From assembly GCA_016893485.2 (NCBI GenBank), contig JAFEKX020000001.1:8759501-8823500 (forward strand): a DNA stretch of 64,000 nt, read 5' to 3'. The stretch comes from Streptomyces sp. P3. GTDB lineage: Bacteria > Actinomycetota > Actinomycetes > Streptomycetales > Streptomycetaceae. Each line of letters opens with the position of its first letter. Position 1 is the stretch's first letter. Shown in pieces: positions 36,705-46,221 of the stretch. The notes below the pieces were generated by a model. That model had not been told where the DNA came from. It ran no database searches and saw only the letters and a program-made list of their open reading frames with translations. The position numbers were made by a program, and so were the translations under genes.

Positions 36705-37079
36705 CACCGCCGTGAGCGCGGGCCGCCTGTCGGGCTGGGTCCGCGCGGGGAAGACGGGGAAGCGAGGGAAGCGGCGAGCGGCAGGGATCCTCGCCGGGTG
36801 CGGCGACAGCGGTTCAGGGCCGCCCTGACGCGTCCCGTGACGACGCCGACGCGTCCCACCCCGCCCGCGCACCCCACGCCGTCACGCGTCCCACCGGTCC
36901 CACCGACGCGGGGCCGACGCAAGGTCGGCCCCGCGTCGGTGGGCGGCACTGTGAGCGGGATCTCAGCCAGCCGGGAGCCGGTGCCTCAGTTCACGTCCGG
37001 TGTCTGACGGCGCCGGGTGTGGGTCCCGGGCAGCCGACACCCGCACCCGCACCCGCGCCGACGACCCGCCCCTGAAACG
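36705..37079. other. Intergenic region after terD
   Basis: No gene is supported. It contains Pro/Thr-coding GC-rich sequence with repeated GACGCG and CCCACC words, and the strong hairpin at 36899-36943. Confidence 0.4.
36899..36943. terminator. 20-bp perfect hairpin, bidirectional terminator
   Basis: CCCACCGACGCGGGGCCGAC (36899-36918) pairs without mismatch to GTCGGCCCCGCGTCGGTGGG (36924-36943) around a GCAAG loop. It lies between the convergent terD and rpoA-like genes. There is no T tract, as is usual in Streptomyces. Confidence 0.8.
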
Positions 37080-37153
37080 GTCGAGCGACCTGCGACGTTC
37101 GGCCAGGACCGCATGGCGGTGCGTCGGCGCGAAACCGGTCCAGGTCGCTCGAC
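37080..37153. repeat. Inverted repeat just past the rpoA-like gene
   Basis: GTCGAGCGACCTG (37080-37092) and CAGGTCGCTCGAC (37141-37153) are perfect 13-bp arms separated by 48 bases, ending ten bases from the rpoA stop. It may be a second terminator for rpoA or a protein site. Confidence 0.55.
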
Positions 37154-37163
37154 AGCGTGGTGC

Positions 37164-38184
37164 TCAGTACTGCTCGGTCTCCACGAAACCGGCGTCCACG
37201 TCGTCGTCGGCACCGTAGGTGTCGGCGGCGGCCGCCAGGTTCAGTCCGGGCGGGCTGTCCTTCAGGGCCAGGCCCATGCCGGCCAGCTTCTCCTTGACCT
37301 CGTCGATGGACTTCGCACCGAAGTTGCGGATGTCCATCAGGTCGGCCTCGGAACGAGCGAGAAGCTCGCCCACGGAGTGGACGCCTTCGCGCTTGAGGCA
37401 GTTGTAGGAGCGGACCGTGAGCTCCAGCTCCTCGATCGGCAGGGCGAGATCGGCGGCAAGGGCGGTGTCCACGGGGACGGGCCCATGTCGATGCCCTCGG
37501 CATCGATGTTCAGCTCGCGGGCGAGACCGAACAGCTCGACCAGGGTCTTGCCGGCCGACGCCATGGCGTCACGGGGACGCATGGCCTGCTTCGTCTCGAC
37601 GTCGACGATGAGCTTGTCGAAGTCGGTGCGCTGCTCGACACGGGTGGCCTCGACCTTGTACGTGACCTTCAGCACGGGTGAGTAGATCGAGTCGACCGGG
37701 ATGCGCCCGATCTCCTGACCGACCTGCTTGTTCTGCACGGCGGAGACGTAGCCGCGACCGCGCTCGACGGTCAGCTCCATCTCCAGCTTGCCCTTGCTGT
37801 TGAGCGTGGCGAGGACGAGGTCGGGGTTGTGTACCTCGACACCGGCCGGGGCGCGATGTCGGCGGCGGTGACCAGACCCGGGCCCTGCTTGCGCAGGTAC
37901 ATCACGACCGGCTCGTCGTGCTCCGAGGAGACGACGAGCTGCTTGATGTTGAGGATCAGGTCGGTGACGTCCTCCTTGACGCCCGGCACGGTGGTGAACT
38001 CGTGCAGGACACCGTCGATCCGGATGCTGGTGACAGCAGCGCCGGGGATCGAGGAGAGGAGCGTACGACGCAGAGAGTTGCCGAGGGTGTAGCCGAAGCC
38101 CGGCTCCAGCGGCTCGATGACGAACCGGGAGCGGAACTCGTCGACGACCTCTTCGGTGAGGGACGGACGCTGAGCGATCAGCAC
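37164..38184 (-). CDS. rpoA: RNA polymerase alpha subunit, stand-alone copy, frame-interrupted
   Basis: A full-length alpha subunit of about 340 residues. The N-terminal assembly domain is nearly textbook Streptomyces RpoA: MLIAQRPSLTEEVVDEFRSR, GFGYTLGNSLRRTLLSSIPG, LNIKQLVVSSE, VYLRKQ-like VMYLRKQGPG. A break near 37850 precedes GVEVHNPDLVLATLNSKGK and VTYKVEATRVEQRTDFDKL. A second, near 37482, precedes the CTD: LPIEELELTVRSYNCLKREG, VHSVGELLARSEADLMDIRNFG, KSIDEVKEKL. CTD-tail residues (LNLAAAADTYGADDDVDAGF) differ from the usual tail. The neighbours are TerD and an LLM oxidoreductase, not rpsD and rplQ, so this appears to be a duplicate. GGAGG precedes the GTG start. Confidence 0.85.
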
Positions 38185-38650
38185 GTGGTGTTGCCTCCAG
38201 TGGTGTGGCGCCCGCTATGTGACGCCGTTTGGACACCACGAAGCGTACGGGGCCGCGCGGGGGATACGGTCTCCGCCGTGGCCGAACCGCCCGTTTACCC
38301 GACGCGGCGAAGAGGCTATCGCGCTTTTTCCCCGCCCATGCCGACCCAAGATCACCGTACCCGCGGACGGCGGACCACCAGTAAGCCATGGGCCTTCTCC
38401 GGGCGACCGCCGCGAGGAACCGGGCGACGCAGAGCGGAGCAGGCCGGTGTCGTCGTAGCGACGCGCATGCGTCAACTCTCCCTGCGGTCACGGTGGTTGA
38501 CGGGTGCTGCCGAGTGGATCACCCGACGCGTACCTCCTCCACACCGCCCTCCGCGAAGTACTCACCGCGACCGCGTCACCGAGCACGACGGGCACCGTCA
38601 CGCCCTGTCGGTGCGGGAATCAAACCGGGCCCTCGGGCGCTGTGACCTGC
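38185..38650. other. Region between the rpoA-like and LLM genes
   Basis: About 465 bases with no supported gene. The part next to 38184 carries the rpoA ribosome site and leader; no rpsD sequence is present, which distinguishes this locus from the ribosomal alpha operon. Promoters for both divergent genes must lie here, but I cannot place them with confidence. Confidence 0.45.
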
Positions 38651-39672
38651 GTGAAGAAGATAGGTTTCCTTTCGTTCGGTCACTGGTCGCCGAGTCCGCA
38701 TTCGAAGACCCGGTCTGCCGCCGACTTCCTGCACCAGTCCATCGATCTGGCGGTGGCCGCCGAGGAACTGGGCGTGGACGGCGCGTACTTCCGCGTGCAC
38801 CACTTCGCACAACAGGCGGGCAGCCCGTTCCCGCTGCTCTCGGCGATCGGGGCGCGGACCTCGAAGATCGAGATCGGCACCGGCGTGATCGACATGCGGT
38901 ACGAGAACCCGCTGTACATGGCCGAGAACGCGGGCGCCGCCGACCTCATCTCCGGCGGCCGCCTCCAGCTCGGTATCAGCCGTGGGTCACCGGAGCAGGT
39001 GATCGACGGCTGGCGGTACTTCGGTTACGCGCCCGCGGAGGGTGAGACCGGCGCGGACATGGCCCGCCAGCACGCCGAGGCCTTCCTCAAGGTGATCGAG
39101 GGCGACGGTTTCGCCCGGCCGAACCCGCGGCCGATGTTCCCCAACCCGCCGGGACTGCTGCGCGTCGAGCCGTACTCCGAGGGGCTGCGCGACCGGATCT
39201 GGTGGGGCTCCAGCTCGAACGCGACCGCCGTGTGGGCCGCGCAGCTGGGGATGAACCTGCAGAGCTCCACCCTGAAAGACGACGAGACGGGTGAGCCGCT
39301 GCACGTCCAGCAGCGCAAGCAGATCGAGGCGTACCGCGAGGCGTACAAGGAGGCAGGTCACACGCGCGAGCCGCGGGTGTCCGTCAGCCGCAGCATCTTC
39401 GCCCTGACCAACGACATGGACCGGGCCTACTTCGGCCACGACCGCGAGTCGCGGGACCAGGTCGGCATGATCGACGACACGACCAGGGCGATCTTCGGAC
39501 GCTCGTACGCCGCCGAACCGGACGTGTTGGTGAAGCAGCTCCGCGAGGACGAGGCCATCCAGGCCGCGGACACCCTCCTGCTCACCGTTCCGAACCAGCT
39601 CGGCGTGGACTACAACGCCCATGTCCTGGAGAGCATCCTGACCCAGGTGGCCCCGAACTCGGCTGGCGCTGA
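38651..39672 (+). CDS. LLM class flavin-dependent oxidoreductase
   Basis: About 340 residues, bacterial luciferase-like TIM barrel. Characteristic segments are KKIGFLSFGHW, LAVAAEELGVDGAYFRVHHFAQQ, ALTSKIEIGT-like ARTSKIEIGTGVIDMRYENP, DLISGGRLQLGISRGSPEQV and a C-terminal DTLLLTVPNQLGVDYNAHVLE. It uses FMNH2 or F420 to oxidise a small substrate. The GTG at 38651 is chosen because homology begins there. An indel near 39660 alters the end; corrected it finishes APNLGWR at 39672. Confidence 0.85.
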
Positions 39673-39754
39673 ACGCCCGCACGAAAACGCCGATGGCGCC
39701 CCGCGACAGAGACGCTGTCGCAGGACGCCACCGGGGTGGACGGGGTGCGGAAGG

Positions 39755-40265
39755 TCAGGCGCCGCGCTGGACCGGGCCGATCTGGGTGCCGGCGGCGACC
39801 TTGAGCCGTCCCTCGGCGAAGGACTTGCCGGGGATCTGGCCGCCGCCCGGGGTGCGCAGCGTGAACGACGCCTCGTTCGCGGCCTTGCTCCGGGCGTTGT
39901 TCGGGACCTGGATGTCGAAGTGCACCGGGTGGCCCGGGCCGAAGGTCACGGCGGTCCGCTGACCGCCGTAGCTGTGGGGAGTGACCCGGTGCCCGTGCCG
40001 TGGTTGCTGAACCGCACGCCGGTGGGCGAACCCGCGAGCTTGCACGACGCGTAACCGCGCGGCGCCGTCAGGGTGACACGGTAGTGACGGTGGCCCGCGC
40101 TGGAGGTGTCCGCGGTGATCTTCGCCGTGTGTTGGCCGGTCGGCAGGCGGAGGGGGCGGCGCTCCCGTTCGCCGCCGGTACCGCCTGCGCGATCCCCGCT
40201 CCTCCGACGCCCGCCAGTACGGCGGCGGCGACGAGGCTGACGGCGATCTTCCGGTTGGTACGCAT
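39755..40265 (-). CDS. Secreted DUF4232 domain protein, frame-interrupted
   Basis: About 170 residues. A clear signal peptide opens the protein: MRTNRKIAVSLVAAAVLAGV, cleavage near AQAVPA. After an indel near 40150 the mature domain reads HYRVTLTAPRGYASCKLAGSPTGVRFSN; another break near 39975 leads to AVTFGPGHPVHFDIQVPNNA and SFTLRTPGGGQIPGKSFAEG. The Cys-containing start and beta-rich repeat pattern fit DUF4232, a family of exported actinobacterial proteins of unknown role. Convergent with the LLM gene. Confidence 0.6.
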
Positions 40266-40479
40266 CAAGAACACTCCTTGCCTTGTTCTATGCCCCTGAC
40301 GGGTGTTCACCGTCAGAAACATGGTCAACGCCCATCCTGCCCTCACATCCAGCGCAAAATGTCCTGGTTCCGCGACAGTTGACCCAAAGGTTCCTCAAGC
40401 GTCGCCACATCCGTCGAACTGCCAGACGGAACAGGCCAGTTGGTCGTTCCCTGCTCGGTCGGTCAGTGGCGGCAGGCGC

Positions 40480-41003
40480 TCATGCGGTGTGCTCCTGCTC
40501 CTTTGCTTGCTCCAGCTCCCGCTTGAGGTTGCGCAGGGTCGTCTCGATGTTGCGGGACTGGTAGTCGGCGAACGTCTTGCCCGAAGTGACCGCCCGGTCA
40601 AAGGCGTTGGCCACGAACGTCGGCCAGGCGCGCCGGTCGTCGGTCCAGGTCTCCGTCACCCGGGTCCCCTCGGCGACCGGTTCGAAGCGGTACTCCCAGC
40701 TGGCGATCGGACCGCGCAGACGCGGACGGCGGCGTCCGATCGCGTGGACGCGGAAGGCGAATCGCCGACCGGGATCGGCCGCGGTGACCGTGCACCGCGT
40801 CACCCAGCGGAACCGTCCCCGCTTGTTCCGCCCGACGAACGTGGTGCCCAGCGACGCGGCCTCGCCGCCTGTCGCGTCGGCCGTCGTACCCAGGTTCTCG
40901 GGACTCCAGCGACCCATGTCGGAGGGGCGGCTCACCGCCTGGTAGACGGCCTCGGGGAGACGCCGACGACGATGCTGCCGCTCACGGTGAACAGACGGAC
41001 CAC
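40480..41003 (-). CDS. SRPBCC (START-like) domain protein
   Basis: About 174 residues from a GTG at 41003 preceded by GAGAGG. An indel near 40960 separates VRLFTVSGSIVVGVSP from EAVYQAVSRPSDMGRWSPEN. The rest shows the helix-grip fold: TFVGRNKRGRFRWVTRCTV, WEYRFEPVAEGTRVTETW, and a C-terminal helix (IETTLRNLKRELEQAKEQE). Members bind hydrophobic ligands or act as cyclases; no specific ligand is predictable. Confidence 0.75.
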
Positions 41004-41109
41004 GGGACTGCCTCTCGCCGGTACATGAAGCTACTGATGAGTAAGAATCATGGCAGGTTGTCGGGGGTGGTGAAGCGCGGAGGTGACCGGAGTGAGAGGT
41101 GCGCAGCAA

Positions 41110-41142
41110 TGAGGGGCGAGGCCGTCGGCGCCTCGCCCCTCA
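41110..41142 (-). terminator. Terminator after the fasciclin gene
   Basis: TGAGGGGCGAGGC (41110-41122) and GCCTCGCCCCTCA (41130-41142), a perfect 13-bp stem with a seven-base loop, about 80 bases past the stop of the minus-strand fasciclin gene. Confidence 0.7.
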
Positions 41143-41219
41143 CTGTCTCCCGTTTCCCCGTCACAGGAGCCGTACGGCCGGGTGCCGAGACATCAGGTAC
41201 CCGGCCCGCCGGTGGTCCG

Positions 41220-41883
41220 TCAGCTGGTGGGCATCAGGACGGTGTCGACGATGTAGACGGTGGCGTTGGCGGTCTTGACGTCGCCGCAGACGACCTTGGA
41301 CGAGCCGTTGACGGTGTACGACTCACCGGAACCGGCCGTGGTCAGCTTGGACTTCTCCAGCGTGGTGAAGGAGCCCTTCTCCAGGTCCTTGGGCGTGAGC
41401 TGCTGACCCACGACGTGGTAGGTGAGGATCTTCGTCAGCTGGGCCTTGTCGTTGAGGACCTTGTCCAGGGTGGCCTTCGGGATCTTCGCGAAGGCGTCGT
41501 TGGTCGGCGCGAACACCGTGATGTTCTGGGCGTTGTTGAGGGTGTCCACCAGCCCGGCCTTCTTCACCGCGGCGACCAGCGTCGACAGTGCCGGGTTGTT
41601 GGACGCGGCGGTGGCCACCGGGTCCTGAGCCATGCCGTCGAAGGAACCGGAACCGCTCTTCGGCACGGCGGCACACCCCGTGCCGAAGGGCTGACCGGAC
41701 ATCGTGGCACCGGCACCGGTCATGCCGTTGTCGGCGGCGGTCGCGGTCGCGGACGCCTTGGTGGGAGGCGTCGGACTTCGCGGAGTCGCTGCCGCTGCTG
41801 CCGCAGGCGCTGAGGGCCAGCGGCAGTACGGCGGACGCGGCGAGGACGACGGCGGTACGGCGGATACGGATGCGGGTGCTCAT
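41220..41883 (-). CDS. Fasciclin (FAS1) domain lipoprotein
   Basis: About 220 residues. Signal peptide with lipobox: RTAVVLAASAVLPLALSAC, Cys at about residue 27. After a Ser/Asp-rich linker with an indel near 41760, the FAS1 domain runs from VATAASNNPALSTLVAAVKK through LNNAQNITVFAPTNDAFAKI (H1 motif), KILTYHVVGQQLTP (YH motif) and VKTANATVYIVDTVLMP (H2). It is anchored to the outer face of the membrane, and FAS1 domains usually mediate adhesion. Common as a secreted Streptomyces protein; intact apart from the linker break. Confidence 0.88.
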
Positions 41884-42220
41884 GGTGTTTCTCCTGTTGC
41901 TCGGACGGCGCTTGCCGGCAGAGGGGGTGAAAAAGTCGTTCGTGGTCAGCCGGGCCGACTCGTCGAGATGCCCGCGCCGACGCACCGGAACCGCCGTGCG
42001 AAAACCGCACCGTGCGCATTCCGGACCGGGGAGCTGCTCGTCGTCGGTCACGTGGGGAATCCGGTTCCGAAAGCCCGCCGGATTGGCCGTTTGCCCGATC
42101 TGATGAAACTTTCTCCCCGACCAATCCGGGGGCGTAGCGGCTACGGATATATGAGCCGCCGGAATTGCCGTCGCCGGGGAATTGGCGAAAGGGGCACGCC
42201 CCTTCGGGACATCAATCACG

Positions 42221-42262
42221 CCGCAGGCCGCAGACCACAGACCACAGACCGCAGTCCGCAGT
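42221..42262. repeat. Degenerate tandem CAGACC/CAGTCC repeat
   Basis: About six short units of 6-8 bases (GCAGACC, ACAGACC, ACAGACC, GCAGTCC, GCAGTCC) follow one another in the intergenic region before the SMI1-like gene. It is low-complexity and slippage-prone, with no clear function. The rest of 41884-42352 holds the divergent promoters and no gene. Confidence 0.6.
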
Positions 42263-42352
42263 CCGCTCGCCGGGCCCCGACCGGCAGGGCGCCGCACCCC
42301 GCACGCCCCACCCCGGCAACCCTCGCCCAGGCGGGGTGGAATGATCCGGGCC

Positions 42353-42881
42353 ATGGACCAACCCCGTACTCGGCCGCCTGGTTGTCACGCTGGCGTGACG
42401 AGATCACGGACGCGGTCGGTGCGATGGTGTCCATCTTCGAGGCGACACACGGATATCCGCCCGGCCGTAACGAGGTCCGCGTCGCCGATGACGACGATCG
42501 CCGGGCCGCCCGTGAGTACGCCCGCGAGACCCTGGGGTTCGAGGAGCTGCGGACGTTCTACGCCTCCATCGGCGAGGTCGTCCTGTCCGACGTCGGCGAC
42601 GGCTACTTCATCCACTCGGCGCGAGACGTCCTGCACCGGCTGGCGGAGGAAGGTGATGTCGCGATCCCGGACGCCGATGATCCGCTCGGCATGGTGATCG
42701 GCTCCGACGGAGGGGGCCTCCTGTACGTCGCCGACTGGGGCGGCGCGATCCACCGGTCCCGGACGGCCGCCGTGGACCAGGGGAGTTCGACAGGGTCGCC
42801 GAGGACCTGCCGGAGTTCCTCGACCTCATCCGCAGGTCCGTGACCCGATGCGTGGAGACGGGGAAGCCCGGTTGCCTCTGA
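42353..42881 (+). CDS. SMI1/KNR4 (SUKH)-like protein
   Basis: About 175 residues; start uncertain because the likely ATG at 42353 is out of frame with the body. The body reads WLSRWRDEITDAVGAMVSIFE, GFEELRTFYASIGEVVLSDVG, FIHSARDVLHRL and DPLGMVIGSDGGGLLYVADWGG. After an indel near 42783 it ends EFDRVAEDLPEFLDLIRRSV. The I-G-S-D-G-G core and terminal helix are typical of SMI1/KNR4 proteins, which are often immunity proteins of contact toxins. No toxin gene is adjacent, so it may be an orphan. Confidence 0.55.
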
Positions 42882-42997
42882 GCGCGCGCGACCGCGTCCC
42901 GACCGCACCCTGAGCCTCCTCGGCCAAGGGCGACACGCCAGGCACTCACGGTCGTTACCCGTCCGGAGAGTCGTTCTTAGGTGGCGGGAGGGTCGGT

Positions 42998-44451
42998 ATG
43001 AGGCAGTTTCCCCTGGAGGCGCTCGACTTGGCGCCCGGGCGGTTGGTGGAGTGGCGGCTTCATCGGACGGGGAGCGGGGTGGCGGCGGTGGTGAAGGGCC
43101 GGTCAGGCGGGCCTCGTTCAACCAGGACAAGCACTTCACCGTGGCCGAGGAAGGCCGGCGCGAGGACGACGAGTTCTCGTCCTGGCTCGCGGTCACGTTC
43201 GAGGTGCCGGGCGCCCTCGACCGGCGCGCACTGGAGTCCGCCCTGCTGCACTTCGTCCGGCGTCATGAAGTGCTCCGGTGCGAATTCAGGCGCCTGGCAG
43301 GGGAGTTGGCGTGCGAACCGCTGCGTCCGGAGGACATCGGGCTGACCGCGGTCGACGTAGGGGAATTCGAGTCCACCGAGGAACTCCGGACGTTCCTGGC
43401 CGACGGTTTCACAGAGCGGATCGACACGCTTTCCTGGCCGCTGTTCCTGATGGGGGCCGTGGTCCGGGACGACGTCTCGACGGTGTATCTCGCTTTCGAC
43501 CACATCGTGTGCGACGGAATGTCGATGCCGAACGTCGTCAGCGACGTCCGCACCGCGTACGCCTCTTATGCGGCCGGACGTGACGTCGTACTCCCGACAG
43601 CCGGAAGTTATCTGGACTTCGCGCAGGAACAGCGCGACCACTATCTCTCCATCAGTGAGTCGGATCGCCGGCTGGACTATTGGAAGTCGTTCATCGCGCG
43701 GAACGGCGGGTTCTTCCCGAGGTTCCCGCTCGACCTCGGCATCGAGCCCGGCCGCACCTATCCGACGGTCAACGAGGCGGGCCCGCTGCTCGACGCCCGG
43801 CAGACCGCCGAGCTGGAGAGCCGCTGCCGTGCCGTCGGCGGGAAGGCGTTCATGGGGGTGCTGGCCGCCGTCGCGATCGCGCTGCGGCAGGCGGGCGGCC
43901 CCGGGGTCTACCGCGGGCTGATGCCGGTCAGCGAACGCGGCCGGGGTGACTGGCTGCACTCGATGGGCTGGTTCGTGAACACCATGCCCATCGAGTTCTC
44001 CGTCGCCGCGGACGAGGACTTCGCCGAGGTGATGGCGAACGTGCGGGCCGGTTTCACGGAGATGCTGCGCAGCGTCGACGTACCGTTCGTCCGGGTGTGG
44101 GAACTGCTCGCGCCGGACGAGTTCGCCCTGCGTACCTGGCCGTTCGCGGTGAACTTCTTCTCCTACGTCGACATGCGCAAGTGCCCGGGCGCGGAGCACC
44201 ACGAGGACTGGCGGCCCACGGCGCACGTCTGGGCGTCACGCTCCAACGGGACCTCCTCCTGGTTCCAGCGGGACACCTCCGGCCTGCACATCAACTCGAT
44301 CTACGCCGACACACCGCAGTCCCGCCGCACGATGACGGACCTCCGCCGGAGGCTGCGCCGCGTCCTGCTGGAGATCTCACGGTGCGGCACGATCCCCGTC
44401 CAGCGACACGGGGATTGGGAGTTTCTGCATACCCGCGCGTATTCAAGGTAG
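42998..44451 (+). CDS. Stand-alone condensation-domain acyltransferase
   Basis: About 480 residues. ATG at 42998 follows GGAGGG and reads MRQFPLEALDLAPGRLVEW; after an indel near 43090 it continues ASFNQDKHFTVAEEGR. The body is a condensation fold: LRRHEVLR-like FVRRHEVLRCEF, active-site FDHIVCDGMSM (HxxxDG), YLDFAQEQRDHYLS, GWFVNTMPIEF and VPFVRVWELLAP. There is no adenylation, carrier or thioesterase domain on either side. The first His of the usual HHxxxDG is Asp here (DHIVCDG). It could acylate an amine or alcohol with a CoA or carrier substrate, like PapA-type enzymes. Confidence 0.75.
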
Positions 44452-44654
44452 GAGCGAGGGGAGAGACGGCGGAGGCCGTGGCCGGGGAGTGGCGGCCGGT
44501 GACGCGGAGTGCTCACGGACCCGGGGCACCCGGGTGCGTACCGAATCTTGAGACACGCTTTACGCGCCGCACGCAACTGCCGCCCCCGCGGTCGCTGTCT
44601 GACAGTGAGTCGGGCCCGTCAGGGCCGGGGAACCAAGAGAGAGTGGGGCACGTC

Positions 44655-45641
44655 GTGGGACGGCGCAAGGGCAGCATAGGGATCGCACTCGTCACGGGTG
44701 CGGTGCTGGTGGGCGCGAGTGCCTGCGGCGGGGGTGGCAGCGACAAGGCGAGCGGCGGCGACTCGAAGGCGTCGGACAAGCCGACCGTGAGCAGCTCTCC
44801 GTCGCCGACGAAACCCGCGGGCCCGCCGATGCTGCTGGACACGATCACCCCGCAGACCGGCACCACGGTCGGCGTGGCCATGCCGATCTCGGTGATCTTC
44901 ACCAACCCGGTGTCCGCCAAGGCGCGTGCCACCGTCGAGAAGCACATGAAGGTCAGCGCCTCGCAGTCGGTGGTCGGCGCCTGGCACTGGATGGGCGACA
45001 AGCGCGCCGACTGGCGCCCGAAGACGTACTGGCCCTCCGGCACGACCGTCAAGATCGACGCCGACATGACGGGCGTCAGCAACGGCAACGGCCGCTACGG
45101 CGTGCACAACTACACCCACACCTTCAAGGTCGGCGACGACGTCCGCGCGGACGTCTCGGTCACCAACCACACGATGAAGGTGACCAAGAACGGCCAGGCC
45201 GTGCGCACCCTGTCGATCAACGCGGGCAGCGCCCAGTACCCGACGTGGGACGGCACGATGGCCGTCATCGACAAGCAGGAGAAGGTCCACATGACCTCCT
45301 GCAGCGTCGGCATCAGCTGCGACAAGGGCAGCCCCAACTACTACGACCTGACGCTGCCCTGGGACATCCACCTCACCCAGTCCGGCACCTACGTGCACTA
45401 CTCGACCGGCGACCCGAACCCCGGCACCGGCAGCGCCCGCGGCTCGCACGGCTGTGTCCACCTGTCGCTGTCGGACGCCAAGTGGTTCTACGGCCAGGTC
45501 AAGCAGGGCGACCCCATCACCATCACCGGCTCGCCCCGAGGCAAGGCCCCGGCCGACAACGGCTACGCCGACTTCAACCTCGACTGGTCCCAGTGGCTCG
45601 CGGGCAGCGGTTCCGGCGAGGGGTCGACCGCCGCGCTGTGA
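44655..45641 (+). CDS. L,D-transpeptidase lipoprotein (YkuD, Ig-like type)
   Basis: About 328 residues. GTG at 44655 (or 44643) gives a signal peptide with a lipobox-like LVGASAC. A Ser/Pro linker leads to an Ig-like region (GTTVGVAMPISVIFTNPVSA) and then the YkuD catalytic domain: DVSVTNHTMKVTKNGQAVRT, GSARGSHGCVHLSLSDAKWF with catalytic Cys in SHGCVHLS. These enzymes form 3-3 cross-links in peptidoglycan and resist most beta-lactams. Intact. A terminator follows at 45659. Confidence 0.92.
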   Translation: MGRRKGSIGIALVTGAVLVGASACGGGGSDKASGGDSKASDKPTVSSSPSPTKPAGPPMLLDTITPQTGTTVGVAMPISVIFTNPVSAKARATVEKHMKVSASQSVVGAWHWMGDKRADWRPKTYWPSGTTVKIDADMTGVSNGNGRYGVHNYTHTFKVGDDVRADVSVTNHTMKVTKNGQAVRTLSINAGSAQYPTWDGTMAVIDKQEKVHMTSCSVGISCDKGSPNYYDLTLPWDIHLTQSGTYVHYSTGDPNPGTGSARGSHGCVHLSLSDAKWFYGQVKQGDPITITGSPRGKAPADNGYADFNLDWSQWLAGSGSGEGSTAAL

Positions 45642-45658
45642 CGCACCGCTCCGACGAA

Positions 45659-45693
45659 CTCAGGGCCGCCCATCGAAAAAGGGCGGCCCTGAG
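45659..45693. terminator. Bidirectional terminator
   Basis: CTCAGGGCCGCCC (45659-45671) and GGGCGGCCCTGAG (45681-45693), 13-bp perfect stem with loop ATCGAAAAA, between the convergent L,D-transpeptidase and DUF6355-like genes. Confidence 0.85.
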
Positions 45694-45710
45694 CCGTACG
45701 CAGACCGGTG

Positions 45711-46001
45711 TCAGCAGGTGCGGCCCGTGTAGTGGGCGCCCTGGATTCTGCGGGCGGAGCCCAGCCAGGTCGTGCCCCGCGCGACACACCGCTCGTAGTC
45801 GCGCGCCCGGGCGACCTCCACCTTGATGACGACCCGCGAGCCGTCGGTGGTGCAGTGGCGGTAGAAGGCGTCGGACCCGGTCTCGTAGAAACCGCAGGGC
45901 TCGCCCGAGGCGGCGGGGCTCGCGGCGGCCACCGCGCCCAGCGAGGTGAGCACGAGGGCGGCGGCACCGAAGGCGCTGGTCACCGTACGACGAAGACGCA
46001 A
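45711..46001 (-). CDS. Small secreted Cys-containing protein (DUF6355-like)
   Basis: 96 residues. Signal peptide: basic MRLRRTVTSAFGAAALVLTS, cleavage near AAASPAAS. The mature part has four Cys (EPCGFYET, YRHCTTDG, YERCVARG, TGRTC) and a beta-rich VVIKVEVAR, likely with two disulfides. It resembles the DUF6355 family sometimes named for natural-product loci; role unknown. The four-Cys pattern is seen directly; the family name is a judgement. Confidence 0.65.
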   Translation of the reverse strand: MRLRRTVTSAFGAAALVLTSLGAVAAASPAASGEPCGFYETGSDAFYRHCTTDGSRVVIKVEVARARDYERCVARGTTWLGSARRIQGAHYTGRTC

Positions 46002-46221
46002 AGGGACTCCTTGGTCAGGGAGAGGGCGGTCCTGGAAGGCTGTCGCCGTGGATCGGCGGACAGCCGTTCCAGGATCGCCGTGCTGACCGGCGCGGTCGGT
46101 CGGATGCCGGCGCGTTCACCCGGGGAATCGATTTGTCGCTCCGTCGATCGGATGGTTCCGGCGGCGGGACCGCATGGATCGCCGCCGCACGGAACCGATC
46201 GTCGTGAGGTGTGCCGGTCGG

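Noticed and set aside
36798..37007. Short Pro/Thr-rich frame between terD and rpoA
   Set aside because: It spans a perfect 20-bp terminator hairpin and lacks a start signal.
42353..42881. Polymorphic-toxin immunity locus around the SMI1-like protein
   Set aside because: No toxin, Rhs or secretion gene lies next to it; an orphan SUKH protein is more modest and better supported.
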